Shown here piece after piece: positions 1 through 10,606 of a stretch of DNA of 64,000 bases; position 1 is the stretch's first letter, and every line of letters starts with the position of its first letter. Both the position numbers and the translations under genes were made by a program. The DNA comes from Pseudomonadota bacterium. Lineage in GTDB: Bacteria > Pseudomonadota > Gammaproteobacteria > Burkholderiales > Rhodocyclaceae. The notes beneath the pieces were generated by a model. The model saw only the letters and a list, made by a program, of their open reading frames with translations, ran no database searches and was not told where the DNA came from. The stretch covers positions 248,001 through 312,000 of the forward strand of contig JAGTRU010000001.1 of assembly GCA_018261905.1 (NCBI GenBank), in the 5' to 3' direction.

Positions 1-1
1 A

Positions 2-3000
2 GCACTGGCCCATCGCACCTCGCCGACCAATATGGGACTCGCCCTGCTGGCCAACCTGGCGGCCTACGACTTTGGCTACCTGGCGGTCGGTCGCCTGCTC
101 GAGCGCACCCACGATGCCCTGCAAAGCATGCAGGGACTGGAACGCCACCAGGGACATTTCTACAACTGGTACGACACGCAAACCCGCAAGCCCTTGCCAC
201 CGCTCTACGTCTCCTCGGTCGATAGCGGCAACCTGGCCGGCCATCTGCTGACCCTGAAACCCGGTCTGCTCGCCCTGGCCGACGCCAAAATCCTCAACCC
301 GCGATGTTTTGCCGGGCTCTGCGAAACGATGGCCATCCTGCTCGATGTGGCAGCGGAAAATGCCCCGCCGGAACTCGCCCGCCTGCATGCCGATCTCGAG
401 TCGGCCTACGATGCCCGACCGCAAACCCTGACCAGCGCCCGTTGCTGGCTGGACAAGCTGGTCCGCTCGGCAAGCACGCTGGTCGCGCAGGTGGCCGCTC
501 TGGAAACCCCCAACCCGCTCGCCGATAGCTGGGCGAACGCTCTCCTCGGGCAATGCCGGGAGGCGCTCGACGACCTCAATTTCCTCGCCCCTTGGGGGCA
601 AATGCCGCCCGTCCCGCTCGGCCTGCGCCAGGCCATCGGCCGGCTGGCCGCCTGGCAGACGCTTCCCACCCTGCGCGAAATTGCGACCCTCGATCACGCC
701 ATCCTGGCCGAACCCGGCCTGCAGCCCGGCACCGCCGCCAGTCCGGAGGAGCTTGCCTGGCTCGCCGAATTTGGCGAGTTGACCGCGCAAGCCGTCCTCC
801 GGGCGCGCGAACGCCTGACCGGCATCGAAAGCCTGGCCCGCCAGGCCGGCGATCTCGCGGTCGTCGATTACGGCTTCCTCTACGACAAGAGCCGGCATTT
901 ATTGGCCATCGGCTACAGCATCGACCAACGGCGCGCCGATATCTGCAATTACGATCTGCTGGCCTCCGAGTCGCGGCTTTCCAGCTTCGTCGCCATTGCC
1001 CAGGGGGCGATTCCCCAGGAAAGCTGGTTTGCCCTCGGCCGCCTGCTGACCACGGCGGCCGGCGAATCCGTGCTGCTCTCCTGGAGCGGCTCGATGTTCG
1101 AATACCTGATGCCGCTGCTGGTCATGCCGAGCTACGACAACACCCTGCTCGACCAGACCTGCCTGGCCGCCGTCAAATGCCAGATCGCCTACGGCAAGCA
1201 GCGCGGCGTCGCCTGGGGCCTCTCCGAATCCGGCTACAACGCCGTCGATACCCGTCTCAACTATCAGTACCGGGCCTTCGGCGTCCCCGGCCTGGGCCTC
1301 AAACGCGGCCTCGGCGACGATCTGGTGATCGCCCCCTATGCCTCGACCATGGCCCTGATGGTACTGCCCGAAGCCGCCTGCCTGAACCTGCAACGGCTGG
1401 CCGGCGAAGGCCTGGAAGGCCGTTACGGCATGTACGAGGCGGTCGATTACACGCCCTCCCGCCTGCCGCGCGGCCAGAGCAGCGCCATCGTGCGTTCCTT
1501 CATGGCCCATCACCAGGGCATGAGCCTGCTCGCCCTCGCCCACCTGCTGCTCGACCGTCCGATGCAGAAACGTTTCGCCGCCGATCCGCAGTTTCAGGCG
1601 ACGGCACTGCTGCTTCAGGAGCGCATTCCGCATACCTCGACCTTCCATGTCCACACCCCGGAACTGTCGGAAAGTCGCAGCGATGCCAATGGGCCGGCCA
1701 TGCCGATGCGGGTCATCGACAGCGCCGATACGCCGCTGCCTGAAGTGCAGTTGCTCTCCAACGGCCGCTACCATGTGATGGTCAGCAACGCCGGCGGCGG
1801 CTACAGCCGCTGGAAGGATTTCGCCGTCACCCGCTGGCGCGAGGACGGGACCAGCGACCACTGGGGCAGCTTCGCCTACCTGCGTGATGTCGCCAGCGGC
1901 GAATTCTGGTCCACGGCACACCAGCCGACCTGTCGGCGGGCCGACACCTACGAGGCGATCTTCTCCGAGGCGCGGGCCGAGTTCCGCCGTCGCGACTTCG
2001 ATTACGACACCCATACCGAGATCGTCGTCTCGCCGGAAGACGACATCGAATTGCGCCGCATCCGGATCACCAACCGCTCGTCGCAGCGGCGCGTCATCGA
2101 AGTCACCAGCTATGCCGAGGTGGTGCTCAACACCCCGGCCGCCGATGCGCTGCATCCGGCCTTCAGCAACCTCTTCGTGCAGACCGAAATCATTCCCGAC
2201 CGCCAGGCCATCCTGTGCACCCGCCGGCCGCGCGCCATCGACGAAGCCCTGCCCTGGATGTTCCACCTGATGGCGGTGCATGGCGCCGAGGTCGGCGCCG
2301 CCTCCTACGAAACCGATCGCGCCCGCTTCATCGGGCGCACCCGCAGCCCGGCCGCGCCGGCCGCCATGGACGGTCCGCTGAGCGGCAGCCAGGGCTCGGT
2401 GCTCGACCCGATGCTGGCCATCCGCTACCGGATCACCCTGGCGGCCGAACAGACGGCGACCATCGACCTGGTCTATGGCATCGCCGAAACGCGCCAGGCG
2501 GCCCTGCGCCTGGTCGGCAAATATCGCGACCGGCATCTCGCCGACCGCGTCTTCGATCTGGCCTGGACCCATAGCTGGGTCAACCTGCAACAAATCAACG
2601 CCAGTGAATCCGATGCCCAACTTTTCAATCACCTGGCCGGTTCGATCATCTACGCCAACCCCTCGCTGCGCGCCGAAACCAGCGTCCTGGCCAGCAATCG
2701 GCGCGGCCAGTCGGGGCTTTGGGGCTATGCCATTTCCGGCGACCTGCCGATCGTCCTGTTGCAGATCGGCGACCTGGAAAACATCGAACTTGTCCGCCAA
2801 CTGGTCCAGGCCCATGCCTACTGGCGGCTCAAGGGCCTGGCCGTCGACCTGGTGATCTGGAACGAGGACCACGCCGGCTACCGCCAGGTGCTGCAGGAAC
2901 AGATCCTCGGCCTGATCGCCGCCGGCGTCGAAGCCAACCTGACCGACCGCCCGGGCGGTATTTTCGTACGCGTCGCCGAACAGATTTCGCGCGAGGATCG

Positions 3001-5593
3001 CACCCTGTTCCAGACCGTCGCCCGCGTCATCATCACCGACACGCAGGGTTCGCTGGCCGAACAGATCAACCGCCTGAGCGCCAAGTACCCGCGCCGGGTC
3101 CGCCTGCCGCACCTGGTGCCGAGCCTCACCCCGGGACGCGACGCCCCGCCGCCCGCCGCCGGCGAATTGCCCGATTTGCTGTTCTTCAACGGCCATGGCG
3201 GCTTCGCGCCCGACGGGCGGGAATATGTCATCACCAGCAGCCGCCAGCACGCCACCCCGGCGCCCTGGGTCAATGTCATCGCCAACGCCCATTTCGGGAC
3301 GGTCATTTCGGAAAGCGGCAGCGCCTATACCTGGAGTGAAAATGCCCACGAATTCCGCTTCACGCCCTGGCACAACGACCCGGTCAGCGACGGCAGCGGC
3401 GAAGCGATCTACCTGCGCGACGAGGAAAGCGGCCATTTCTGGTCGCCGACGCCGCTGCCCTGCCCCGGTAGCGGCAGCTACCTCACCCGCCACGGCTTCG
3501 GCTACAGCGTTTTCGCGCACAGCGAGGCTGGCATTTATTCCGAATTGACCATCCATGTCGACGCCCAGGCCGCCCTCAAATTCTCGGTCCTCAAAATTCG
3601 CAACGATTCCGGCCGCTGGCGCCGCCTTTCCGCCACCGGCTACGTCGAGTGGGTGCTCGGTGATCTGCGGCCGAAAGCGGCGATGCATGTGGTGACCGAA
3701 ATCGACCCGGCGAGTGGCGCGATCTGTGCCCACAATCCCTATAGCGCCGAATTCGGCGACCGCATCGCCTTTTTCGACGCCGACGAGGCGACCCGGCAGG
3801 CCACGCTGAGCGGCGACCGGCGCGAATTCATCGGGCGTAACGGCAGCCTGGCCAAGCCGGCGGCGATGGGCCGGACGCGCTTGTCGAACACCCTGGGGGC
3901 CGGCCTCGACCCCTGCGCCGCGATCATGGTGCCCTTCGATCTGGCCGCCGGCGAAGAGCGCGAAATCATTTTCCGGCTCGGCGCCCGGGGCCGGCGCGGC
4001 ACCGACGCCGGGGAACTGGCGCATCGCCAGCATGGCGCGGCCGCCGCCGGGCAATCGCTGGCCGCGGTAACCGCCTACTGGCAACAGACGCTGGGCGCCG
4101 TCCAGGTCGATACGCCCGATCCGGCGCTCAACCTGCTGGCCAACGGCTGGCTGCTCTATCAGACCATCGCCTGCCGCCTCTGGGCGCGCAGCGGCTATTA
4201 CCAGTCGGGCGGCGCCTTCGGCTTCCGCGACCAGTTGCAGGACAGCATGGCGCTGCTGCATGCCGAGCCGGGCCTGCTCCGCGAGCATCTGCTGCGCAGC
4301 GCCGCTCGTCAGTTTGCCGAGGGCGATGTCCAGCATTGGTGGCATCCGCCGGCCGGCCGCGGCGTCCGCACCCATTGCTCGGACGACATGCTCTGGCTGC
4401 CCCAGGCGGTCTGCCGTTATATCCGGCACAGCGGCGACAGCGCCGTGCTCGACGAAAGCATTCCCTTCCTCGAAGGGCGCCCGGTCAATCCCGAGGACGA
4501 CTCCTATTACGACCTGCCCGGTCGTTCAGCGAGCAGTGCCAGCCTCTACCAGCACTGCGTGCGCGCTATCCGGCACGCCCTCCGTTTCGGTTGCCACGAC
4601 CTGCCGTTGATGGGTTCCGGCGACTGGAACGACGGCATGAATCTGGTCGGCATGCAAGGCAAGGGCGAAAGCGTCTGGCTCGGCTTTTTCCTGCACAACA
4701 CGCTGACCGATTTCAGCCAACTGGCCCGCTCCCGGGACGACGTTATCTTTGCCGAACGCTGCGACGCCGAAGCCGACCAACTGCGGCGCAGCCTGGAACA
4801 GCACGGCTGGGATGGCGAATGGTATCGCCGGGCCTATTTCGACGACGGCACGCCGCTCGGTTCCGCCCTCAATCCCGAATGCCGCATCGACTCCATCGCG
4901 CAAAGCTGGGCGGTGCTCTCCGGCACGGCCGACGCAGTGCGGGCCCGGTGCGCCATGACGGCGCTCGATCAGCACCTGGTCAAGCGCGACCACGCCTTGA
5001 TCCAGTTGCTCGATCCACCATTCGACAAGTCGCCGCTCAATCCCGGCTATATCCGCGGTTATGTCCCCGGGGTCAGGGAAAACGGCGGCCAATACACGCA
5101 GGCGGCGATCTGGGCGGCCATGGCCTTCGCCGAACTGGGCGACCGACAGCGCGCCTGGGAACTGTTCGCCATGATCAATCCGCTCAGCCACAGCGCTTCC
5201 GCGGCGGCGATCGAGATTTACAAGGTCGAACCCTATGTCGTCGCCGCCGACGTCTATGCCGTCTCGCCGCACCAGGGCCGCGGCGGCTGGACCTGGTACA
5301 CCGGCTCGGCCGGCTGGCTCTACCGGCTGATTCTCGAGTCGCTGCTCGGCCTTCGCGTCGAGGCCGGGCAGATGCGCTTCCTCCCCTGCCTGCCGCCCGC
5401 CTGGCCAAGCTTCAGTATCGTCTACCGTTACCGCGAAACTTTCTACCGGATCGTCGTCCGGCAACACGACGGTACGAACGGACTGATCGACGTCACGGTC
5501 GACGGCCTGGCCCAGGGGGACGGCGTCATCCACTTGCTCGATGATCAGCGCGAGCACACCGTCGAAATCAACATCCAAAGCGGGCCGCACTGA
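2..5593 (+). CDS. ndvB: Cyclic beta-1,2-glucan synthase-like protein (GH94), 5' truncated by window
   Basis: The reading frame is open from base 2 and begins with a TSPTN-MGL segment typical of the interior of NdvB/ChvB-type proteins, so the true start lies upstream; about 1,860 of a usual ~2,800 residues are visible. The first ~520 residues match the glycoamylase-like domain (YDTQT near residue 65; MAHHQGMS near 500). Two carbohydrate-binding/GH36-like repeats follow, then a GH94 phosphorylase domain with a GDWNDG motif near residue 1541, which carries the expected catalytic Asp. In the family these parts build and cyclise periplasmic beta-1,2-glucan and control its length; the glycosyltransferase and membrane part would be upstream. 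It is followed closely by tal and xfp. Family assignment is firm; product not proven. Confidence 0.85.
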   Translation, partial: ALAHRTSPTNMGLALLANLAAYDFGYLAVGRLLERTHDALQSMQGLERHQGHFYNWYDTQTRKPLPPLYVSSVDSGNLAGHLLTLKPGLLALADAKILNPRCFAGLCETMAILLDVAAENAPPELARLHADLESAYDARPQTLTSARCWLDKLVRSASTLVAQVAALETPNPLADSWANALLGQCREALDDLNFLAPWGQMPPVPLGLRQAIGRLAAWQTLPTLREIATLDHAILAEPGLQPGTAASPEELAWLAEFGELTAQAVLRARERLTGIESLARQAGDLAVVDYGFLYDKSRHLLAIGYSIDQRRADICNYDLLASESRLSSFVAIAQGAIPQESWFALGRLLTTAAGESVLLSWSGSMFEYLMPLLVMPSYDNTLLDQTCLAAVKCQIAYGKQRGVAWGLSESGYNAVDTRLNYQYRAFGVPGLGLKRGLGDDLVIAPYASTMALMVLPEAACLNLQRLAGEGLEGRYGMYEAVDYTPSRLPRGQSSAIVRSFMAHHQGMSLLALAHLLLDRPMQKRFAADPQFQATALLLQERIPHTSTFHVHTPELSESRSDANGPAMPMRVIDSADTPLPEVQLLSNGRYHVMVSNAGGGYSRWKDFAVTRWREDGTSDHWGSFAYLRDVASGEFWSTAHQPTCRRADTYEAIFSEARAEFRRRDFDYDTHTEIVVSPEDDIELRRIRITNRSSQRRVIEVTSYAEVVLNTPAADALHPAFSNLFVQTEIIPDRQAILCTRRPRAIDEALPWMFHLMAVHGAEVGAASYETDRARFIGRTRSPAAPAAMDGPLSGSQGSVLDPMLAIRYRITLAAEQTATIDLVYGIAETRQAALRLVGKYRDRHLADRVFDLAWTHSWVNLQQINASESDAQLFNHLAGSIIYANPSLRAETSVLASNRRGQSGLWGYAISGDLPIVLLQIGDLENIELVRQLVQAHAYWRLKGLAVDLVIWNEDHAGYRQVLQEQILGLIAAGVEANLTDRPGGIFVRVAEQISREDRTLFQTVARVIITDTQGSLAEQINRLSAKYPRRVRLPHLVPSLTPGRDAPPPAAGELPDLLFFNGHGGFAPDGREYVITSSRQHATPAPWVNVIANAHFGTVISESGSAYTWSENAHEFRFTPWHNDPVSDGSGEAIYLRDEESGHFWSPTPLPCPGSGSYLTRHGFGYSVFAHSEAGIYSELTIHVDAQAALKFSVLKIRNDSGRWRRLSATGYVEWVLGDLRPKAAMHVVTEIDPASGAICAHNPYSAEFGDRIAFFDADEATRQATLSGDRREFIGRNGSLAKPAAMGRTRLSNTLGAGLDPCAAIMVPFDLAAGEEREIIFRLGARGRRGTDAGELAHRQHGAAAAGQSLAAVTAYWQQTLGAVQVDTPDPALNLLANGWLLYQTIACRLWARSGYYQSGGAFGFRDQLQDSMALLHAEPGLLREHLLRSAARQFAEGDVQHWWHPPAGRGVRTHCSDDMLWLPQAVCRYIRHSGDSAVLDESIPFLEGRPVNPEDDSYYDLPGRSASSASLYQHCVRAIRHALRFGCHDLPLMGSGDWNDGMNLVGMQGKGESVWLGFFLHNTLTDFSQLARSRDDVIFAERCDAEADQLRRSLEQHGWDGEWYRRAYFDDGTPLGSALNPECRIDSIAQSWAVLSGTADAVRARCAMTALDQHLVKRDHALIQLLDPPFDKSPLNPGYIRGYVPGVRENGGQYTQAAIWAAMAFAELGDRQRAWELFAMINPLSHSASAAAIEIYKVEPYVVAADVYAVSPHQGRGGWTWYTGSAGWLYRLILESLLGLRVEAGQMRFLPCLPPAWPSFSIVYRYRETFYRIVVRQHDGTNGLIDVTVDGLAQGDGVIHLLDDQREHTVEINIQSGPH

Positions 5594-5630
5594 TGCGGCT
5601 GGCCAACCGGACACCGGAGGGAATCAATCG

Positions 5631-6740
5631 ATGAATGCCACCACCCAACTGCATGCCCTCGGCCAAAGCCTGTGGCTCGACAACATCTCGCGCGACCTGC
5701 TCGACAGCGGCCGGCTGCAGGAGTATTGCAGCAAGCTGTCGGTTACCGGGCTGACGTCGAATCCGAGCATTTTCGCGCAGGCCATCGGCCATGGCGGCGC
5801 CTACGAGCCAGCCATCCGGCAGAAGATGGCGGACGGTAAATCGGGCGAGGCGCTGTTTTTCGAACTGGCGCTGGAAGATCTCGGCCGGGCGGCGACCATT
5901 CTCCGCCCGGTCCACCAGGCGACGGGCGGGGTGGATGGCTGGGTCTCGCTCGAAGTCTCGCCGCTGCTCGCCGACGATGCCGCCGCCACGCTGGTCGAAG
6001 CCAAACGCCTGCACGCCCGGGCCCGCTGCCCCAACCTGTTGATCAAGATTCCCGGCACGACGGCCGGCATCCGGGCGATCGAGGAAACGATCTTTGCCGG
6101 TGTGCCGGTCAACGTCACCCTGCTCTTTTCCCGCGAGCAGTACATTGCGGCGGCCGACGCCTACTGGCGGGGCATCGCCCGCCGGGTCGAGGCCGGCCTC
6201 GACCCGGCGGTCGTCTCGGTCGCTTCGGTTTTCGTCAGTCGCTGGGATAGCGCCGTTGCCAGCCACGTTCCGCCCGAACTGGGCAATCGCCTGGGAACGG
6301 CCATTGCGCGCCGTATTTACAAAGCCTATCGGCAGCGCCAAACCACCTCCGCCTGGAAAAAGCTGGCCGCCGCCGGGGCCCTGCCCCAGCGCCTGCTGTG
6401 GGCCAGCACCGGGACCAAGGACCCGCAACTGCGCGACACCTATTACGTCGAAGCCCTGGCCGCCGCGCAGACCATCAACACCCTGCCGGAAAAGACCCTG
6501 CTCGCCTGCGCGGCGCATGGGCAGGTAAACGGCGTGATGCCGGAAGATGGCGGCGACGCCGAAAGCGTCCTGGCCGATTTCGCCCTGGCCGGCATCGACA
6601 TCGCCTCACTGGCCACTCGCCTGCAGCGCGAGGGCGCCCTCGCCTTCAGCAAGTCCTGGAACGAACTGCTTGCCGTCATTGCGGATAAAAGCCAAGCGGC
6701 GGCCAGGCCGACAACGGAGAACATCGATGACCATTCCTGA
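5631..6740 (+). CDS. tal: Transaldolase
   Basis: 369-residue cytoplasmic enzyme of the pentose phosphate pathway, transferring dihydroxyacetone between sedoheptulose-7-P and glyceraldehyde-3-P. Visible motifs are LTSNPSIF near the N terminus and the Schiff-base lysine region NLLIKIPGT. The start at 5631 was chosen because GGAGG lies about 10 bases upstream and the protein begins with the normal family N terminus; an in-frame extension to 5541 would overlap the preceding gene. Its last 14 bases overlap the phosphoketolase start, so the two are probably translationally coupled. Its length matches the long bacterial transaldolase class (TalB-like fold, ~370 aa). Confidence 0.93.
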   Translation: MNATTQLHALGQSLWLDNISRDLLDSGRLQEYCSKLSVTGLTSNPSIFAQAIGHGGAYEPAIRQKMADGKSGEALFFELALEDLGRAATILRPVHQATGGVDGWVSLEVSPLLADDAAATLVEAKRLHARARCPNLLIKIPGTTAGIRAIEETIFAGVPVNVTLLFSREQYIAAADAYWRGIARRVEAGLDPAVVSVASVFVSRWDSAVASHVPPELGNRLGTAIARRIYKAYRQRQTTSAWKKLAAAGALPQRLLWASTGTKDPQLRDTYYVEALAAAQTINTLPEKTLLACAAHGQVNGVMPEDGGDAESVLADFALAGIDIASLATRLQREGALAFSKSWNELLAVIADKSQAAARPTTENIDDHS

Positions 6741-9108
6741 CACCCCTTTGGCCAGCGCCCCCCTGCCCGCCAAACTGCTGCAGAAAATGCATGCCTGGTG
6801 GCGCGCCGCCAATTACCTCTCGGTCGGCCAGATCTACCTCTACGCCAATCCGCTACTGCGCGAACCGCTCCAGCTTGCCCACGTCAAGCCGCGCCTGCTC
6901 GGCCACTGGGGCACGACGCCCGGGCTCAACTTCATCTACGTGCACCTCAACCGGCTGATCAAGGAACACGACCTCGACGTCATCTACCTCACCGGCCCTG
7001 GTCACGGTGGCCCGGGCATCGTCGCCAACACCTACCTGGAAGGCAGCTACAGCGAGGTCTATCCCGATATATCGCAGGATCTCGACGGCATGCAGCGGCT
7101 GTTCAAGCAGTTTTCCTTTCCGGGCGGCATTCCCAGTCATGTCTCGCCGGAAACCCCGGGCTCCATCCATGAGGGCGGCGAACTGGGCTATGCGCTGTCG
7201 CACGCCTACGGTGCGGCTTTCGACAATCCAGAGCTGATCGTCGCCTGCGTCGTCGGCGACGGCGAGGCGGAAACCGGGCCGCTGGCCACCAGCTGGCATT
7301 CGAACAAGTTCCTCAACCCGGTGCATGACGGCGCCGTGCTGCCCATCCTCCACCTCAACGGCTACAAGATCGCCGGCCCCACCGTGCTCGCCCGTATCCC
7401 GCACGAAGAGCTGGAGGCGCTGTTCCGCGGCTACGGCTACGCGCCCTATTTCGTCGAGGGCGACGAGCCGGAAGTCATGCACCAGAAAATGGCCGCCACC
7501 CTCGATGCCGTACTCGCTGAAATCCGTCGTATCCAGGACGACGCCCGCCAGCACGGTTTTAAGGAACGCCAGCCCTGGCCGATGATCATCCTGCGTTCGC
7601 CGAAGGGCTGGACCGGCCCGAAGATGGTCGACGGCAAGCCGGCCGAAGGCACTTTCCGTTCGCACCAGGTGCCGATGGGCGACATGAGCCATCCCGGCCA
7701 CGTCGCGCTGCTCGAAAGCTGGATGCAGAGCTACCGGCCGGAAGAACTGTTCGACGAGCACGGCCGGCTGCGCCCCGAAATCGCCGAACTGGCGCCCAAG
7801 GGCCTACGCCGGATGAGCGCCAACCCGCACGCCAACGGCGGCCTCTTGCTGCGCGACCTGCGCCTGCCGGACTTCCGCGAATACGCCGTCGCCTCGCCCG
7901 GTGCCGTCGAGGCCGAATCGACCCGTAGCCAAGGCGTCTTCCTGCGCCACGTGATGAAGCACAACCCGGCCAATTTCCGCGTCTTCAGCCCCGACGAGAC
8001 CGCCTCGAACCGCTGGGGCGCCCTGTTCGAAGTCACCAACCGCTGCTCGACAGCGGAAATCCTGCCGACCGACGACCACGTTGCACCCGATGGCCGGGTC
8101 ATGGAAATGTTGAGCGAACACCAGTGCGAAGGCTGGCTCGAAGGCTACCTGCTGACCGGCCGGCACGGCTTCTTCTCGTGCTACGAAGCCTTCATCCACA
8201 TCATCGACTCGATGTTCAACCAGCACGCCAAGTGGCTCAAGGTGTGCAACGAAATTCCCTGGCGGGCGCCGATCGCCTCGCTCAACTACCTGCTCTCCTC
8301 GCACGTCTGGCGCCAGGACCACAACGGCTTCAGCCACCAGGATCCGGGCTTCATCGACCACGTCATCAACAAGAAGGCGGAAGTCGTCCGCGTCTACCTG
8401 CCGCCCGATGCCAACACCCTGCTCGTCGTCACCGACCACTGCCTGCGCAGCCGCAACTATGTGAACGTGATCGTCGCCGGCAAGCAGGCGGCGCCGCAGT
8501 GGCTGAGCATGGACGCGGCGATCAAGCACTGCACGGCCGGTCTCGGCATCTGGGAGTGGGCGAGCAACGACAAGGGCGACGAGCCGGACGTCGTGATGGC
8601 CTGCGCCGGCGACGTGCCGACCCTGGAAACCCTGGCCGCCGTCGAACTGCTGCATGAGCATTTCCCCGAGCTCAAGATCCGCGTCATCAACGTCGTCGAC
8701 CTGATGACCCTGCCGCCCCCCGGCGAACACCCGCACGGCATCTCCGACAAGGATTTCGACGTGCTGTTCACGCGCGACAAGCCGATCATCTTCGCCTATC
8801 ACGGCTATCCCTGGCTGATCCACCGCCTGACCTACCCGCGGACCAACCACAAGAACCTGCACGTGCGCGGCTACAAGGAAGAAGGCACAACCTCGACGCC
8901 CTTCGACATGGTGGTCATGAACGACCTCGACCGCTTCCACCTGGTGGCCGACGTCATCGACCGCGTCCCCCAACTCGGCCCGCGTGCCGCCTACGCCAAG
9001 CAGGCCATCCGCGACAAGCTGATCGAGCACAAGCAGTACATCGCCGAGCACGGCGAAGACCTGCCGGAAATCCGCAACTGGAAATGGCAGGCTGGCAATG
9101 CGACCTGA
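6727..9108 (+). CDS. xfp: Xylulose-5-phosphate/fructose-6-phosphate phosphoketolase
   Basis: 793-residue thiamine-diphosphate enzyme that cleaves xylulose-5-P (and often fructose-6-P) with phosphate to acetyl-phosphate plus glyceraldehyde-3-P or erythrose-4-P. The family signature [14 protein letters not shown] and the TPP/Mg motif [19 protein letters not shown] are intact, and the length equals the family norm (~790). The start at 6727 overlaps the tal stop by 14 bases. With tal upstream and gnd-zwf-pgl nearby, it suggests a shunt feeding pentose phosphates to acetyl-P, consistent with carbon overflow or PHA synthesis. The functional pairing is inferred from context only. Confidence 0.95.
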   Translation: MTIPDTPLASAPLPAKLLQKMHAWWRAANYLSVGQIYLYANPLLREPLQLAHVKPRLLGHWGTTPGLNFIYVHLNRLIKEHDLDVIYLTGPGHGGPGIVANTYLEGSYSEVYPDISQDLDGMQRLFKQFSFPGGIPSHVSPETPGSIHEGGELGYALSHAYGAAFDNPELIVACVVGDGEAETGPLATSWHSNKFLNPVHDGAVLPILHLNGYKIAGPTVLARIPHEELEALFRGYGYAPYFVEGDEPEVMHQKMAATLDAVLAEIRRIQDDARQHGFKERQPWPMIILRSPKGWTGPKMVDGKPAEGTFRSHQVPMGDMSHPGHVALLESWMQSYRPEELFDEHGRLRPEIAELAPKGLRRMSANPHANGGLLLRDLRLPDFREYAVASPGAVEAESTRSQGVFLRHVMKHNPANFRVFSPDETASNRWGALFEVTNRCSTAEILPTDDHVAPDGRVMEMLSEHQCEGWLEGYLLTGRHGFFSCYEAFIHIIDSMFNQHAKWLKVCNEIPWRAPIASLNYLLSSHVWRQDHNGFSHQDPGFIDHVINKKAEVVRVYLPPDANTLLVVTDHCLRSRNYVNVIVAGKQAAPQWLSMDAAIKHCTAGLGIWEWASNDKGDEPDVVMACAGDVPTLETLAAVELLHEHFPELKIRVINVVDLMTLPPPGEHPHGISDKDFDVLFTRDKPIIFAYHGYPWLIHRLTYPRTNHKNLHVRGYKEEGTTSTPFDMVVMNDLDRFHLVADVIDRVPQLGPRAAYAKQAIRDKLIEHKQYIAEHGEDLPEIRNWKWQAGNAT

Positions 9109-9150
9109 ACCGGCGAAAAATCGACTGACCGGGATGGCCTGGGTGAAGCC

Positions 9151-10089
9151 ATGAAATTCAAGGACTACTACCAGGCCTTGGGCCTCGAGCGCGGCGCTTC
9201 GGAGGCCGACATCAAAAAGGCTTATCGCAAACTGGCCCACCAGTACCATCCCGACGTCTCGAAAGATCCGCAGGGCGAAGAGAAATTCAAGGCGCTGGCC
9301 GAGGCCTACGCCACCCTAAAGGACCCGGAAAAGCGCGCCGCCTACGACAATCTGGGCCAGCGCAGCAGCGGCGAACAATTCACCCCGCCGCCGGACTGGC
9401 AGCAGCGCTACAAGACCGACGCCGCGGGCTTTGACGATGTCGATCTGGCCGACATCTTTGCCGCGTTCAGCCAGGCCGGCGGCCGCCAACGCCAGGATAT
9501 GCCGCGCCCCGGCCAGGACTACGAGATTGCCGCCTGGGTTACGCTGGAACAGATTTTCCGCGGCGGCGAAATCGAGGTCGGCGCCGAATTGCCGGAATAC
9601 GACCAGAACGGACTGCCGCACCGGGTCGCCCATGTCTTCAAGATCACCATTCCGAACGGTGCCGCCGACGGCCAGCGCCTGCGCCTGGCCGGCCAGGGCG
9701 GCCACGGGGTGAACGGCGGCCGGGCCGGCGACCTCTATGTCGTGCTCGCCGTGCAGCCCCATCCGCTGTACCGGGTCAGCGGTCGCGACCTCTATCTCGA
9801 TCTGCCGCTGGCGCCCTGGGAAGCCGTGCTCGGCGGCAATATTGAGATTCCGACCCTGGCCGGGCCGGTGGCGCTCAACATCAAACCGGGCACGCTGGCC
9901 GGCCAGAAACTGCGCCTGGCCAAGCGCGGCCTGGGCAACCGGGATGGCAGCACTGGCGCCCTCTATGCCGTGGTCAGGATCGATGTTCCCAACCAGGTCA
10001 GCCCGCGCGAACAGGTGCTGTACGAACAACTGGCGGCCAACTCGACCTTTCAGCCAAGGGCACACTTTGCGACGGGAGCAGGCGCATGA
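9151..10089 (+). CDS. cbpA: Curved DNA-binding protein / DnaJ-type co-chaperone CbpA
   Basis: 312-residue type II J-protein. Residues 1-70 form a J domain with the HPD motif (YHPDVSKDP), then a linker, then two C-terminal beta-barrel substrate-binding domains with no zinc finger. In E. coli CbpA stimulates DnaK ATPase and binds curved DNA in stationary phase. The ATG at 9151 has a GGGTGA-like site upstream. Its stop overlaps the next ATG (ATGA at 10086-10089), pairing it with cbpM exactly as in E. coli. Confidence 0.93.
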   Translation: MKFKDYYQALGLERGASEADIKKAYRKLAHQYHPDVSKDPQGEEKFKALAEAYATLKDPEKRAAYDNLGQRSSGEQFTPPPDWQQRYKTDAAGFDDVDLADIFAAFSQAGGRQRQDMPRPGQDYEIAAWVTLEQIFRGGEIEVGAELPEYDQNGLPHRVAHVFKITIPNGAADGQRLRLAGQGGHGVNGGRAGDLYVVLAVQPHPLYRVSGRDLYLDLPLAPWEAVLGGNIEIPTLAGPVALNIKPGTLAGQKLRLAKRGLGNRDGSTGALYAVVRIDVPNQVSPREQVLYEQLAANSTFQPRAHFATGAGA

Positions 10090-10403
10090 ACGAGCAACAA
10101 AGCGAAACGAACTGGCTGGACAGCGACAATCTCTATCCACTTGAGTACCTGGCCGAAATTTCCGGCCTGTCGATAGAGGAAATCGATGATCTGGTGAGCA
10201 TCGGCCTCATCGCGCCGAGCGCAGCAACGGCCGAGCGGCCGGTATTTCAGCTTTGCCATGTGCTGACCGTCAAGAAGGCCCGCCGCCTGCGCGACGACTT
10301 CCAACTCAACCATCACGGCGTCGCCCTGGCGCTGACCCTGATCCGGCGCATTGACGAACTGCAGGCCGAATTGACCGCCCTGCGTGCCGGGCTGGGTCGT
10401 TGA
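10086..10403 (+). CDS. cbpM: Chaperone modulator CbpM
   Basis: 105-residue MerR-like small protein (DNLYPLEYLAEISGLSIEEIDDLV near the N terminus, then a leucine-rich helix LIRRIDELQAELTAL). CbpM binds the J domain of CbpA and inhibits its co-chaperone and DNA-binding activity. The ATGA overlap with cbpA and the family-sized product support the call. Confidence 0.88.
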   Translation: MNEQQSETNWLDSDNLYPLEYLAEISGLSIEEIDDLVSIGLIAPSAATAERPVFQLCHVLTVKKARRLRDDFQLNHHGVALALTLIRRIDELQAELTALRAGLGR

Positions 10404-10497
10404 AGCTGGGCGCAGGAACAGGATCGAGGATTGAGTAAAACCACGGTGGGTTCCACTCGATCCCAACAGCTAGGCAACTCGATCCTAATCAGTCCGC

Positions 10498-10530
10498 GTA
10501 GGGTGCAATAAGCAAAGCGCATTGCACCAC
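10498..10530. repeat. Palindromic intergenic repeat
   Basis: A perfect 8-base inverted repeat (GGTGCAAT at 10502-10509 and ATTGCACC at 10521-10528) is separated by an AAGC/GCGC-type loop and preceded by CGTAG. It resembles the short GTAGGGTGC...GCACC palindromes scattered through proteobacterial intergenic regions. No promoter or gene role is evident. The rest of 10404-10606 shows no coding potential. Confidence 0.5.
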
Positions 10531-10570
10531 CGCCATGCGCAGCAAGTCTTTTACCGTTTTCAACAACAAC

Positions 10571-10598
10571 CAGCCGCAGGGATTAGCCTGCGGGGCTG
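10571..10598 (-). terminator. Possible terminator for the phasin-like gene
   Basis: A GC-rich hairpin (CAGCC..GCAGG / CCTGC..GGCTG) lies just past the stop codon of the minus-strand phasin-like gene and is followed on that strand by a GTT-rich tract, not a clean T run. It is therefore only a weak terminator candidate. Confidence 0.35.
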
Positions 10599-10606
10599 CC
10601 TTGTTC

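Noticed and set aside
899-4429. A 1,176-codon open frame on the minus strand across the glucan synthase gene
   Set aside because: It is an antisense shadow produced by high GC; it has no family motifs, while the plus-strand frame is a clear glucan synthase.
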